DNA from: Tethya wilhelma
Taxonomy: Eukaryota; Porifera; Demospongiae; Tethyida; Tethyidae
Direction: 5' to 3'
Length of the DNA stretch: 64,000 bases
Assembly: GCA_964030475.1 (NCBI GenBank)
Contig: CAXIPT010000006.1
Location: 1,730,817-1,794,816 of the forward strand
Shown here: piece by piece, positions 23,147 through 34,704 of the stretch
How positions within the stretch are numbered: the stretch's first letter is position 1
Layout: each line of letters begins with the position of its first letter
The notes under the pieces: model-generated
The model's database searches: none
What the model saw: only the letters and a program-made list of their open reading frames with translations
Told to the model about the DNA's origin: nothing
Made by a program: the position numbers and the translations under genes

Positions 23147-24290
23147 TTTATATTATATCATGTGATACTAGTTACAATGGTACAAGTTCCTTTTTTCACA
23201 GAACAAACCATTCACTGATAATAATGCAAAATGCGTACTTATTACAAAAAAGCACCTAAAAACACCTTGTCTATATTTCAGAATAGGAGGAACTATTATG
23301 AGGTATATAATACCATTACATTCTGTGGGATGAGAGCATTCAAACGATAACCATTTTGTTATGAATTGTTTAACCTAGCCACTCGCCCTTAAGTACTGAA
23401 CATGAATGGGACTATTCCAAGTAGGACTTGTACAGGGGCTATGAATTGAACCAACTTTGTATCATCCTAATAATTTATATCTAAAAGATGGCACTCTATA
23501 TATCATTTGAAAACTTGTTTTATACTGGTTACAACGGTACAATTTCAATTTTCAAAGAACAAATCATTTACTAATAATAAAGCAAAATGTGTACTTGTTG
23601 CAAAAAACCACCTAAAAACACCTTGTCCACATTTCAGAGTAGGATGGTTATATGAAAATGAGAGTTATACCATTACATTCTGCGCAATGAGAGCATTCAA
23701 ACGATATCCATTTTGTTATAAATTGCTAAACCTAGGCCAAACTAGCACTTCGCCCGTAAGTACTGAATATGAATGGGACTATTCCAAGTATAGGACTTGT
23801 ACAGGTTATGAATTGAACCAACTTTGTATCGTATAAATTTATGTAAAAGATGGCATACTATATATCATTAGAAAGCTCGTTTTATGCTGGTTACAATAGT
23901 ACAAGTTTCATTTTCATACAATAAACCATTGACTGATAACAATCCAAAATGTGTACTTATTACAAAGAAGCACCTAAAAACACCTTGTCTATATTCGAGA
24001 ATAGGATGGTGGTATGGAATTGAGAGGTATATAATTACATTCTGTGCACCATGACCATTGAAATGATATCCATTTTGTTAAGAATGGTTAAACCTAGCAC
24101 CTGGCCCATAAGTACTGAATATGCGTGGATTTATTGCTAGTAGGACTTGTATAGACTGGTAAAATTATGAATTGAACCAATTTTGCATCATCTAAATTTA
24201 TCTAAAAGATGATAATGATCTATATATATCATTTGAAAGCTCATTTTATGCTGGTTATAACAATAAAAGTTATATTTTCAAAACAAGTTA
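23060..24290. repeat. Tandem array, about 360-bp unit, 3 to 4 copies
   Basis: Units begin with TATGAATTGAACCAACTTTG near 23094, 23450, 23808 and 24168, giving a period of about 355-360. Each holds TCTAAAAGATGGCA or a variant, and the first three continue to GCACCTAAAAACACCTTGTC or similar. Copies differ by 10-15 percent and small indels, so the array is not new. No frame stays open through a full unit. Confidence 0.85.
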
Positions 24291-24548
24291 AAAAAACATT
24301 GGAGATGTGTAATGAAACACATGTACAGGAATGGCTAAATCGTAAAAGGAACGCAAACAAGATGGAATGGCTTAGAGTGTGTGCAGAATTCTTCCTGCAT
24401 TTAACGATTTTAGTCTCTCATTTTGCCCACAGGAAGAATTCCTTACACACTCTAACAACCATTCTATCTTGTTTGTGTTCTTTTTACGATCCTACATTTC
24501 CATTACTTGTTTGTTCTCATTTTTCAATAATTCTACAAATCACGTTTG
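24290..24548. repeat. Foldback element (family D)
   Basis: Inverted arms: AATCGTAAAAGGAACGCAAA with AACAAGATGGAATGG and GTGTGCAGAATTCTTCCTG on the left, mirrored by CAGGAAGAATTC and ATCTTGTTTGTGTTC on the right, around a centre near 24410. A related copy lies at 35280-35560. Confidence 0.8.
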
Positions 24549-24554
24549 AGTTCA

Positions 24555-25262
24555 GTGGTGTGTGTAGCTAGCTACTGAGCGGCTAGTAGCTAGTCTGGTA
24601 AGCTAGACTACTGCCAGTGACCCAATGGGCTGCTGAGTAAGTTGTCGACAGTGTTATAGCCTGAAGTGAAACACACATCTCAGTCATTTGGAGGCAGGAG
24701 ATTTACTTGCCTTTATGATAATCAAAGTCCAGGTATCACAGAATAGTTCCACTGAGGCAACTTGCATTTAATTCCAAATAACGCACACTTTTGAGAAAGA
24801 GTTGTCGATTCGAATTTTCTAGAAGCTACTGAATTATGCATGAGTGTAAAAATTAATGGTGATCATATGGAGGAGGCGCTTTTCGCCTTGCATCTAGCTA
24901 GAGGCGCTAAAAACCACTGAATGGCAAAATTAAGAGACAGAAGAAACCAAGTTTGTTCGTTCAAGAATCAGCTTCTAGAAGTGAATAATCTCTGAGAAAA
25001 GTTGAGCCAAGAAGAAGAAGAAGAACTGAGAAGATGGAGAAAATTGGAGGTTTGGCATATTTGTGTTTGGTACTTTAGCAATGGTTTTAGGCCATGTTTT
25101 TTGAAAGAGAAAGAGATAAATAGTAGCTTAAGAAGCCTTTTAGTCAGTGCTAAGCGCTCAGTTTTTTCAGACGGTTATTAGCGTGAATATTTGTATTGCG
25201 CTAATGGGCTATCCGTGCCATTCCTGTGTACTCAGTACTACTGTACTGGGAATACAACAAAC
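24555..25262 (+). repeat. Family C repeat, fuller copy
   Basis: Starts with GTGTGTAGCTAGCTACTGAG, holds GTGAAACACACATCT, the short palindrome-like GGAGGCGCTTTTCGCCT (24874) and a (GAA)n run, and ends with GCCATTCCTGTGTACTCAGT and TACTGTACTGGGAA. Next to a second copy in the same direction. Confidence 0.7.
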
Positions 25263-25364
25263 CAATATGGTTTTACAGAAATGAAAGGGATACCATTACG
25301 TTCTGTGCAATGAGATGATATCCATATATTGTTATGAATTGCTATAAACCTAGAAATTACATTT

Positions 25365-26045
25365 GAGTGTGTGCAGCTAGCTACTGAGCTAGTAGTCTGG
25401 CAAGCCATGCAGTCTCACTGAGCCTGCAGCTGCTGAGCTGGTACTTGAAGTCACAAGTTGTGTAGCGTGCTTGATACTGAAGTGAAACACACATCTAAGG
25501 CAGGAGCTGTATCATAAGATTTACTTGTCTTTCTATATGTAATGGTAATCAATTTTGAAACTCCTGATTCATCTCTTAAGAAGAGCAAGGCAACTTCAGT
25601 GCATTTAATTCCAAATAATGCACACTTTTTTGTGTTGAAAGGGTTGTCGATTCGAATTTTCTAGAAGCTGTGCATGAGTGTAGAAATTAATGGCGGCCAT
25701 ATGGAGGAGGCGCTTTTCGCCTCAATAAGAGGTGCTAAAAACCGATGGAAAAACCGACTGTACTGCCCGGGAAGAAACCAACTTCGTTCATTAGTCTCCG
25801 AGAGCCAAGATAGAAAAAGAAGAAGAAGATGGTAGTATTCCCAGTATGGTAGTACTGGGTACACAGGAATGGCATGGATGGCCCAGGCCATTAGCGCAAT
25901 TCAAATATTCACACGAAAAATTCTGCAAAAACTCAGTGAGCGCTTAGCACTAAAAGGCTACTATATAGCTCTTTCTAATGAGCCCAAAACATGGCCTAAA
26001 AACATCAAACAAACACAAACATGCCAAACCTCCAATTTTCTTCGT
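25365..26045 (+). repeat. Family C repeat, second copy with inverted end
   Basis: Repeats GTGTGTGCAGCTAGCTACTGAG, GTGAAACACACATCTAAGG and GGAGGCGCTTTTCGCCT (25709). From 25835 it switches to the reverse strand of the family end (CCCAGTATGGTAGTACTGGG, GGAATGGCATGGATGGCCC), so the copy folds back on itself. Confidence 0.7.
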
Positions 26046-26665
26046 ACATATGATAATTAAGCTATTCAAGTACAGATCATTTCTAAAGCATTAATTTGTA
26101 AATGCTTTAAAAAATATTAATGTGTGATTGTTTGTTAATCATTCACCTCTGATTGTCTGATTATATGATTATCTTTTAATCATTTTACGTGAGGTCAAAG
26201 GACACTTCTTTCTCTTTTAACTATTAACTATGAAGGATCAAAAATTTAGTCATGTGCCTAAATTGGGACCATTCCTTGTTCCAATACTTTTGCTACTTAA
26301 ATTGTATTTTTATACCTATAAGGGAGTGGTGTGTTCAGTGATTCTACAATATGGAGTATTTTAGCTCCCCTCCTACCAGAGTTACTAGATGACGCATTGC
26401 ATGATGGTTGCAACTATTAGTTGGATATTTTATGTGAGGTCAAAGTTCAGCTAATGAAACATTCTTCTCAACATCATGCAACATTCTCAGGTGCATTAAG
26501 GACTGCCCGGGGACCCTAATTAATTGTCCTTAATATGCGTAATCAATGTATCTTAAAAACTAATTATCATCACCATGGTAACCAAGGGAGACATTGTCCT
26601 ATTGGTCCTTAACATGTTCATACAGGTCATGTGACCAACTATCCAGGAATAATTAGCATTTCATG
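26046..26665. other. Spacer with repeat scraps, no gene
   Basis: AT-rich. Contains a relic of an A2 arm near 26249-26290 (AGTCATGTGCC, CCTTGTTCCAATACTTTT) and no supported reading frame. Confidence 0.4.
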
Positions 26666-26666
26666 A

Positions 26667-26955
26667 ATAATTAATTAGGTGGTAATGTTCCCCTGTTGCT
26701 CTGGCAACCAAAGTATGTCAGCAATATCGTCTTATCTCATACTAACATTCTACTTCGGCAGAAGTTTGAAAACGTTTCCATGGTGAGGAATAACATGCTT
26801 TCCACCTACTATAGGCCTGTTTTGGTTCGTATCTCGCCATGGAAACGTGTTTTTTAACTTACACCAAAGTGGAATGTTAGTATGAGATAAGATGATGTTG
26901 CTGACAAAGTTTGGTTGCCATAGCAACAGGGGAACATTACCCGACTAATTAATTA
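26667..26955. mobile_element. MITE-like foldback with long arms
   Basis: Arms of about 120-130 bases: the left reads TAATGTTCCCCTGTTGCT, TCTTATCTCATACTAACATT and ACGTTTCCATGG, and the right is the reverse complement at roughly 85-90 percent. The loop is about 30 bases (TTCCACCTACTATAGGCC). No coding capacity. Confidence 0.85.
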
Positions 26956-27145
26956 CTCACGCATGCAGATGCTTATATAGCCCCCCATTCCACACCTCTA
27001 GCTGCATTTTGTGTGCATATGTGTAAACTGATTTTATTTGCACACAGTTATGTAGCAAAATAATGTACTTTCATAACCAAAGACAAAAATAACAGAGTAC
27101 TAGCTAGCTATATTGGCATGAACATTGTCAAGTTTTATCTGCTGA

Positions 27146-28978
27146 TTATTGTGAGCTAGTGCATAGTAAAGGTGCATATTCGGGGTCATCTGGGTGTTCA
27201 AGACGATCTGGCACAACTGCTAGCTCTATGTTTGAAAAATTCCATCTTCGTTTGAGATTCCTAAAAATAGCCATAACTGGTAATTTCGGCACCAGTGTGA
27301 AGATTAAGATACAAACTCCATAACAAAAATGAAATATCAGGAATAATAGTGTGCCCCAATTTACAGCAGCAATGTTTAAACGAATTGTAGAAGTGTCCAG
27401 AAGCTTCTTTATTGGGAAGCAGTATAAAATGATCAGGGTGAACGTAAACAAAATAATGTCATTGTTGTTAGCGAATTTTGATTTGTATGGTTTTACAATC
27501 GCAAGAAGCATAATTGCTGTTGCCATCACTACAACTATCAATGCAACACCACAAGGAAATGATGATAGAACAACATTGATTATCCTGAGCAGAATATAGA
27601 GGGCAGCAAAGTGTCTGTAGTCTCGGGGATGTGTTTTGAAGCAACCCTGAAACACTTCCACAAAGGTATGCACCCTCTGGCTATGTAGGCTGAAGTAGTT
27701 TAAAAATTTATGAAAGCAACGACAAGGATACAAGCACAAGAGAAGTAGTGGGAGAATATTGAAGACAAAACACATGAATATTGCAAGCAAGGCATAAGGC
27801 AAATGTTCCTTTCCAAAGTATTTCACCGTTCCATCTATTTTTAGGTACATTGGTATGGGTAGTTTCCCAGTCATATCATACAATGTTAAGGGGATGAGTA
27901 GGTCTAGTGATACATTGAGGATCTTTACATATGATAAAAGGATAAAAGTTGCAAAAGCACTCACAAGAGATGTCCTAAGGTCCCATTCTTCACGAAAGAA
28001 CCTAAAGCACTTGTAAAATGGCCTCCACAGTTGTACAAAGAATATGCAACGGTCATGGAGTGTCACCATGATGTAAGTTAGTACAATCAAGAGTAGAGGA
28101 TAGACAGCCACAGCATAGTCAAGAGTACGGGTCCCAAGGGTGTTAAAAGTAGGGTGAATACAAAATGGAGTGTAAAAGGATCGAAAGAAATCAAGATTCC
28201 AAATGCTATAAAATGATAAAACTATTTTACAGCCAACTAAATGAGACTTGTGTCTGGCATGATCAATCAGTAGTACAGTTAGCATTCTTGATATCTGAGG
28301 TGTTACAATTAATTGACACGTTGTTATGTACCCATGAACATAAGAAGAAGTCACCGAAATCCGAAAGAGAACTATAGTAAGATAAAACACAGTAAGAGGT
28401 AAGAATGCAATGGCAACATATTTCAGCAGTGAATAAAGCACATGATCAGTGCATTGTTTGCAGTTTGAGCTGTAGGAGTATACAGGAGGAGCAAAACCTT
28501 TCTCACAACTGCCACACATTTGACCAGTTCTATTTAAATCTTTACAAATTGCTTGGTTAATTTCAACCGAATTTCCACTGTATAGGTAAACTTCATATTC
28601 ATTGTTTACTCTTTGAATTATGTTTTTTGTGTGAAAACCATGCAAACTGCATCTCTCACTGCAGTACCCGATTACAGATATATTGAGTAAATCATTGAAT
28701 GAAACACAGTAGCACATTGGCAAGGTTAAAATCACTGTCCACATTGTATTATTCTCAAGCTTTGCATTGCACTGTACTAGGTCATGTAGTGATGAATTAG
28801 CACAGACACATTTACTGCTTCCAAGAGGCTTGTATGACCAAGGAGGACATTCAAGTTCATTTCCATTAAGGGTACTTCTGTCAATTTCACCATTGCTCTC
28901 CTTTGTTTCAGCTTTCAAAAAGCTAAAACTGGCAGAGAATAGTAGTAGTAGGAACAGCAATAACCAGGAGTACACCAT
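27146..28978 (-). CDS. Secreted-start, Cys-rich, multi-pass membrane protein
   Basis: A single exon of 610 residues if it begins at MVYSWLLLFLLLLF, which gives a clear signal peptide; an upstream in-frame Met adds 19 residues. The ectodomain of about 170 residues is cysteine-rich (LECPPWSYKPLG, CVCANSS, MCYCVSF, CSERC, RTGQMCGSCEKGFAP, YSSNCKQC). About eight hydrophobic segments follow, starting LLKYVAIAFLPLTVFYLTIV and ending in a short cytoplasmic tail. It resembles the C-terminal half of large sponge and cnidarian surface proteins that begin with a parallel beta-helix, as does the gene starting at 63245; this link is by family appearance, not a computed match. Function unknown; a receptor-like or channel-like surface role is a guess. 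The 5' half and its flank are duplicated at 37850-39040. Confidence 0.7.
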   Translation of the reverse strand: MVYSWLLLFLLLLFSASFSFLKAETKESNGEIDRSTLNGNELECPPWSYKPLGSSKCVCANSSLHDLVQCNAKLENNTMWTVILTLPMCYCVSFNDLLNISVIGYCSERCSLHGFHTKNIIQRVNNEYEVYLYSGNSVEINQAICKDLNRTGQMCGSCEKGFAPPVYSYSSNCKQCTDHVLYSLLKYVAIAFLPLTVFYLTIVLFRISVTSSYVHGYITTCQLIVTPQISRMLTVLLIDHARHKSHLVGCKIVLSFYSIWNLDFFRSFYTPFCIHPTFNTLGTRTLDYAVAVYPLLLIVLTYIMVTLHDRCIFFVQLWRPFYKCFRFFREEWDLRTSLVSAFATFILLSYVKILNVSLDLLIPLTLYDMTGKLPIPMYLKIDGTVKYFGKEHLPYALLAIFMCFVFNILPLLLLCLYPCRCFHKFLNYFSLHSQRVHTFVEVFQGCFKTHPRDYRHFAALYILLRIINVVLSSFPCGVALIVVVMATAIMLLAIVKPYKSKFANNNDIILFTFTLIILYCFPIKKLLDTSTIRLNIAAVNWGTLLFLIFHFCYGVCILIFTLVPKLPVMAIFRNLKRRWNFSNIELAVVPDRLEHPDDPEYAPLLCTSSQ

Positions 28979-29035
28979 TGTATTGTGAAGACACAAAGTT
29001 GTGGTATAGGTTTTGTCCCCTTTCACATAGTACAT

Positions 29036-29560
29036 ACATATATAGTTTGACGCTCCATCACGAGTGACTCCATGGCAACTTCTATATGGCCTTAACTGTC
29101 AGAGTAGAAGTTCACTTTTATAGACAACAATTGTTGCAAAAAATCAACTAAAAGGGCAATTTTCCCTGTTCACAATACTAAAAAATTTTATAATAAATTG
29201 TATTATAGACTCTTTTTCTAACTAATTTTAAAACGTAGTTGACTTGACAAAACGTGCAAAACAAAATACACCATCCAGTTTTCTTTAGATGTTTATGTAA
29301 ACTTAAAGCAAAATATCTCATGTGCAATCAAAAACTGTTTGTGGCTACCTATAATATACTTTCAGTTTGTGATCCTTTATCAGTGACGGTTTCAATTTTT
29401 GAGTTTAACAGACTTTTTGATAATAATTATTATACTAATAGCCAGTTAAACATGTACACAAACTCTTGCCGACTTAGCGTGCAAATTTTACCTACAATTG
29501 TACAATCGTATACAGTTTCATGCAATCTGAATTCAACACAATTGTTATCTTACATTAATT
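29036..29560. repeat. Upstream region duplicated at 38515-39035
   Basis: 5' flank of the membrane-protein gene. Nearly identical to 38515-39035, with only scattered substitutions and small indels (for example a TAT insertion in the second copy near 38835). Confidence 0.85.
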
Positions 29561-29564
29561 TTGT

Positions 29565-29672
29565 ACAAGTAGTAAAAATTTTGAAAAAATAAGTAGTGTA
29601 GGAATGGGCAGTGCGGTAAAAAGTATTGGAACAAGGTAGGGTCTCAGTTTCGGCACATGACTACTTCATTTT
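29565..29672. repeat. Repeat A2 single arm
   Basis: Left-arm sequence with AGGAATGGGCAGTGCGGTAA, without its partner arm nearby. Confidence 0.75.
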
Positions 29673-29746
29673 TATTTTTTAACCCTCATATGGATTTTTC
29701 AGTGTCGTGTTACAATAATCTGTACACTATAATAGTACCATAGCTT

Positions 29747-30355
29747 ATCATACGTACGGTAGTACGTATAGTAGGAATGGGCCACATGTCTCATAGACCC
29801 AATACAAAATGTTTATCACCATAAAAATCTAGCAAAACAAAGTTAAGCCCTCAAACTTGCTCAAAGTCTCTCCCCAACAGATTACCAACTGCATGCAAGG
29901 CCTGAAACACACAGAAACTTTACTGGACACTCGTAGAGAGCGCTAGTGGGAAGCCACAACAGTGCCACTTTTGTTCTCCTAACGTACTTACGTACGTACG
30001 TACTGACTGACTTACTTGAACACGGTTTCCAGAGAACCAGAAAGTGTGGAGCCAACTTTGACAGCACAAGGTTAGCCCTTTTCAAGGGAACTACATTCCT
30101 TGATACTCGTTTTCATCACAAATATGCCTAAACAAAAACTAGAAAGCTTTGAAACTTAGCATATAAATTCACGTACTTCAACGTAGCAATCTTCTTGTAG
30201 GTAGAGTTCAAAGGTCACTCATTATCTAGCCACGTGGCATTTAACGCGCATGCGCATTAGTTACTCTAGCATTACAATGCATAAAGCTGCTACTCAAGCT
30301 TTTTGTAGGGACTAACCAGTCTCTAACAGTCTTCACACTGTAGTGTTGAAAAAAG
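29747..30355 (+). repeat. Repeat A1
   Basis: Left end ATCATACGTACGGTAGTACG followed by the full A1 body, including GCGCATGCGCATTAG near 30246. Confidence 0.85.
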
Positions 30356-30750
30356 TGAATGAACAAGTAGCAAAAATTTCAAAAAATAAACAGTGTAGGA
30401 ATGGGCAGTGCTCTAAAAAGTATTGGAACAAGGCATGTCTCAATTTCGGGCACATGACTACTTCATTTTTTTTGTGTTCAAGTCTTGGCCAGTATAATCT
30501 AATCCTGCCTGCTATACTTCATTCCACTATTTAGCCAAGTGATAAGACTGGCAGAAATTAGTATGTGATACTGTTGCTGATAAATTCATCTACAGATAAT
30601 TGTGGAACCATTTACGATAATAATTGAGGGATCGAAAATGAAAATGAAGTAGTCATGTGCCCGAAATTGAGACATGCCTTGTTCCAATACTTTTTAGAGC
30701 ACTGCCCATTCCTACACTGTTTATTTTTTGAAATTTTTGCTACTTGTAGG
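30356..30750. repeat. Repeat A2 foldback
   Basis: Arms 30361-30470 and 30645-30750, continuing directly from A1 to give a complete A1-A2 composite. Confidence 0.85.
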
Positions 30751-30994
30751 TATACAGTAGTATACAATACCATGGAAATTTTCAGTTGTATGATTTCATT
30801 TGCTAAAATTGATGGTTGTTTGAGTCAATTTAGGCATATTAAAATTTTGTTGGCAGCGAAAATATTGTACAAAGAAGAATTTTTGGACTACTGTGTTATC
30901 AACTATATTAGTAAAGTCAATGAAAAAATGCACTATCAGCTGTTAATAGTACCATGTCACACTAAGGGATTGTAATTATTAATTCACAGGATGC

Positions 30995-31710
30995 ACATAG
31001 TACAGAGATGATGATATTGCTGCTTGGGCTGCCCCAATTGTCCCAGTCCTTAAGAGGGATGGCAAGATCAGAATTTGTGGTGACTATACAAGTTGATGAT
31101 AAATCAAGATGCACCAACAGAAACCTACCCTCTTTACCACGCTTGCCAGAGGCAAGTATTTTTCAAAGTTAGACCTGAGCAGTGCATACCTTCAACTTCC
31201 TCTGGATGAAGCCTCTAAAGAGTTCGTTACAATAAATACGCACAAAGGTCTTTTTCCCTACAACAGGCTCTTATTTGGCATATCTACTGCCCCGCAGCAG
31301 TACATCGACACCCTCCTAAGCGATATTGATGGTGTATATGTGTCTACATCAACGACATATTGGTCACCGGAGCCACTCTAGAAGAACATTTGCAGAGGCT
31401 AGAACAAGTTCTCATTCGTCTTGAAAAAGCTGGGCATTGCTTGAACTAGGACAAGTGTTCCTTTCTTCATCCAAGCATAGACTACTTGGCTCATCACATC
31501 GACCAGTCAATATGGTATCCACCCTACAGAAGAGAAAGTCGCAGCAATCAAGGAAGCTCTGGCTCATGTACTAACCTTACACAGCTTCGTTCCTTTCTTG
31601 GCCATATGAATTACTACCACTGACAGATTTCTAGCAACTAGGTTGGCCCCTCTCTACTTACTACTCAAGAAAAAGCAACAATGGATGGGATTGGGTCCGA
31701 AGATACAGGA
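30995..31710 (+). pseudogene. Ty3/gypsy reverse transcriptase fragment
   Basis: Frame fragments read WAAPIVPVLKRDGKIRICGD, FSKLDLSSAYLQLPL, THKGLFPYNRLLFGIS and, later, a region with FLGHMNYYH after several stops and shifts. These are gypsy RT palm motifs and the connection region. The catalytic aspartate pair region is disrupted. No LTRs, gag or integrase flank it, so it is a truncated relic that travelled with the duplication. Confidence 0.85.
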
Positions 31711-31847
31711 CTATACATATACCTGAGTGTAGCATTTTTATTTTCTTTTGCAAATGATGTAGCCAGGTGTATGTAAAGGCCTATATATTCTGATCCCTTT
31801 TAGATCCTATCACAAAACTTGTAAAATATAAAGAATTTTTATAGATC

Positions 31848-31910
31848 ACACGAACATGAAATTGCCGCAAAAAAAGTGGCAATTTCATGTTCATGTGATC
31901 TGTCTTTAAA
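31848..31910. repeat. Near-perfect hairpin
   Basis: Arms ATCACACGAACATGAAATTG and its reverse complement with a short loop of GCCGC/A-rich bases. The same hairpin lies at 40605-40665 in the other arm of the duplication. Confidence 0.85.
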
Positions 31911-32050
31911 AAATGACCTTTGACCTGCTAACAAGTGACCGTCCACTTTAAATATATCATTGAAAGCGAAATTTCATGCCGAGTACAATTATACCACCCT
32001 TGATTGCTGAAAACAATCTGAGCATTGGTTATTTGCTAATAAGTGTGGAT

Positions 32051-32653
32051 ATCATACGTACGGTATAGTACGTATAGTAGGAATGGGCCGACTGTCCCAT
32101 AGAAACAATACAAAATGTTGATGCTTATATACTTTCAAGAAAAGGAAGATAAGCCTTCAAATGCATTTTATAGCCTCCCCCATACAGTTTTCTTACTGTA
32201 CTAACGAAGAAAACTGGCAGAACTGCATTGCATTGCGTAACAATAATGCCACGTGGATAATGACCTTTGAACTCTACCTACAAAGATGGCTGCATTGTAG
32301 CACATGAATTTATACACTAAGTTTCAAAGCTTTCTAGTTTTTGTTCAGGCCTATTAACGATGAAAACGAGTATAAAGGAACGTACTACCCAAGAAAAGAA
32401 CTTACTTTGTGGCGTCAAAGTTGGCTCAACTCTTTCTGGTTCTCTGGAAATCGTTTTCAAGTAAGTCAGTCAGAAAAGTTTCGGCAAAGTTTAAGCCTTC
32501 CATGTAGTTGGTCAAGTTTCTGTAAAGGAGAGCCTCTGAGCAGGTTTGAAGCCTCTACTTTGTGTTGTTAGATTTTTATGGCGATAAATATTTTGTATTG
32601 TGTCTATGGGACAGACGGCCCATTCCTACTATATGTACTACCGTACGTATGAT
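32051..32653. repeat. Repeat A1, hybrid with A1 ends on both sides
   Basis: The left end is ATCATACGTACGGTATAGTA and the right end CGTACTACCG... in reverse (ACTACCGTACGTATGAT), so both termini are A1 left ends facing outward. This differs from the usual A1-A2 composite and behaves like a foldback made from two half-copies. Confidence 0.8.
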
Positions 32654-32965
32654 ATGAATTGTTTTCTAGCCAACACATAAGGAGTGACACATAACTTTTA
32701 CTAATAATTGTAATGAAACTGTTTCAATATTATTGTAGTCATGTGCTAAATTTGAGACATGTCTTGTTCCAATATTTTTACTGCACTGTAGGTAGAGTTC
32801 AAAGGTCATTATCTATCCACATGGCATTATTATGTATGTGCATGCGCATTAGCCTCTTCCAGCATAATCAAGTGTTTGTATATAGCTGCTATATACTCAA
32901 GCTTTTTGTAGGGACTAACCAGTCTCAATCTGATTTGTTGTATATGGCTTCTCACCAATAAGTCT
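32654..32965 (+). repeat. Direct repeat, copy 1 (copy 2 at 40122-40435)
   Basis: Almost identical to 40122-40435, from TGAATTGTTTTCTAGCCAAC to GGCTTCTCACCAATAAGTCT. It contains an A1/A2 scrap and a reading frame of 82 residues that is not a gene. Confidence 0.9.
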
Positions 32966-32984
32966 CTGAAATTGGTCATTTTTA

Positions 32985-33355
32985 ATGACACAAGTATTAA
33001 AAATTTTATAAAAATGAGAGGTGTAGGAATGGGCAGTGCGGTAAAAAGCAATGAAACAAGGCAAGTCTCTGAATTTCGGCACATGACTACTTCATTTTCA
33101 TGCCTGAGTCGATTGCAAGTTTGAATTCCATTATTATAGATGTTGGTCATTTGGCTCATGAGTCAATGTAAGCAATCACTTGACCAATTTGGATGAAGAA
33201 ACAATTCATTTAGAATGTAGGTATACAAAGAGTAGGGCACAAAAAATGAAGTAGTCATGTGCCGAAATTCAGAGACTTGCCTTGTTTCATTGCTTTTTAC
33301 CGCACTGCCCATTCCTACACTTCTCATTTTTATAAAATTTTTACTACTTGTTCAT
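32985..33355. repeat. Repeat A2 foldback
   Basis: Arms 32988-33105 and 33240-33352 in the standard arrangement, joined to a reversed A1. Confidence 0.85.
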
Positions 33356-33957
33356 TCACTTTTTTAATCACCAAGGTGCTCAATTGCATGGAGACAATCA
33401 CACAGCAGAGACTAGTCAGTCTCTAAAAAGGTATACATTTGATGCGCATGCGCATTATGTGCATGCAAACCACTTGGTCTATTGACGATCTTTACCAACA
33501 TCAAAATGGCTAGATAAAAAGTACAGTATTTTATATCAAGAGTTTCAAAGCTGCCTAGATTTTGTTTGCTGCATTTTCGCCAGCAAACGAGTCGAAAAGG
33601 ACGTACTACAGATGAAATGAAGTCTCACTATATGGTTAAAGTTGGCTTAATGCCTTTTGTTTGTCTGGAAATCGCGTTCAAGTAAGTCAGTTAGGAAGGA
33701 AGGAAGGAAGGAAGGAAGGAGAACAAAATTGCACTCTTGTGGCTTCTCGCGAGCGCTCTCTCCAGAGTGCTCTAGAAGCTTTCTACCAGTCTTCTTGGTT
33801 AATACAGTAAGCTAACTGTCTGTGGGAGGCTATTAATTGCATTTGAAGGCTTAGCTTTCTTTCCCTGAAAGTTTATAAGCATGAACATTTTGTATTGTGT
33901 CAATGGGACGGTTGGCCCATTCCTACTATACGTACTACCGGTACCGTACGTATGATT
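33356..33957 (-). repeat. Repeat A1, reversed
   Basis: Contains (GGAA)n at 33693-33720 and ends GTACCGTACGTATGAT. Confidence 0.85.
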
Positions 33958-34596
33958 ATACGCTGACATGACATGCACCTGCTCATAAAATTCTTGGTTT
34001 ATTCTATCGTAACCTTTACTCAGGATCTCATCCTGACTCACTTCTTTATTTGTACCTGACTCTAGTGCGGCTGCTGTTGGAGTATGCCTGCTGTGTATGG
34101 GACCCCCATCTCAGCAAAGATATAGAGAAGTTAGAGAAGGTACAAAAGTTTTGATTGAGATTGTGCACCAAGCAGTGGATGAAAGCTACTAATATCTATT
34201 AGAGCTTGCCAACCTAACTACTCTAGCTACTAGAAGGAAATACCTGAAGCAGAGTTACCTAATGAACTCACACTTCATAGTATCCGCTCACCACAAGAGT
34301 ACAACTTCTTCTAACTCAGTTCAAACACAATCTGTCATCCCTTTGTCAATAGTGCAACCATTTGCAAGAATCCAATCTTTTTACTATTCTTATTGCTTGA
34401 AGTCATGCATTATAAATTAATACCAAATGTGTTCAGTTTTAGTTTCTGTTGTACATTTAGTTTGTGTTTGTTGTTAGTCATAACTGGATACTCGTATTAG
34501 CTTAAGCTATTTCTTTGTATCCACAAATTTGTTTCATTAAAAAAATATAATTGAAAGAGTATGACTTAGTTATAATAATGTAATAAGGAACTCACT

Positions 34597-34703
34597 AGTA
34601 AAGTTATGGAGGTAGAGACCTACATTGACAGAGACCAGCTTCTCATTCTCATCAGGAATACGACAGGTGTACACTCCTTGATCGGCTGGAGAGAGGGCAG
34701 CAA
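34597..34703 (-). pseudogene. Immunoglobulin-like exon fragment
   Basis: Minus strand reads LSPADQGVYTCRIPDENEK and ends at a GTGAGT donor. The D-x-G-x-Y-x-C pattern is the hallmark of an Ig-domain F strand. It is joined to a Notch-ligand exon only through the single N at 34704, so the fusion is probably an assembly product. Confidence 0.6.
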
Positions 34704-34704
34704 N

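Larger units (their letters stand above)
30760..32045 (+). repeat. Inverted-duplication arm, left
   Basis: Reverse complement of most of 40440-42395. Shared landmarks: CAATTTAGGCATATTAAAAT, the RT fragment, and the hairpin at 31848-31904. The right arm carries extra inserted DNA at 40925-41286 and about 41850-42130. Confidence 0.85.

Noticed and set aside
23060..24290. CRISPR-like array
   Set aside because: Units of about 360 bases without short repeat/spacer structure; a eukaryotic tandem repeat.
27351..28988. Plus-strand frames opposite the 27146-28978 gene
   Set aside because: Shadows of the minus-strand coding sequence.
32713..32961. 82-residue frame also present at 40179-40427
   Set aside because: Conserved only because the DNA is a recent direct repeat; it is made of A1/A2 scraps.
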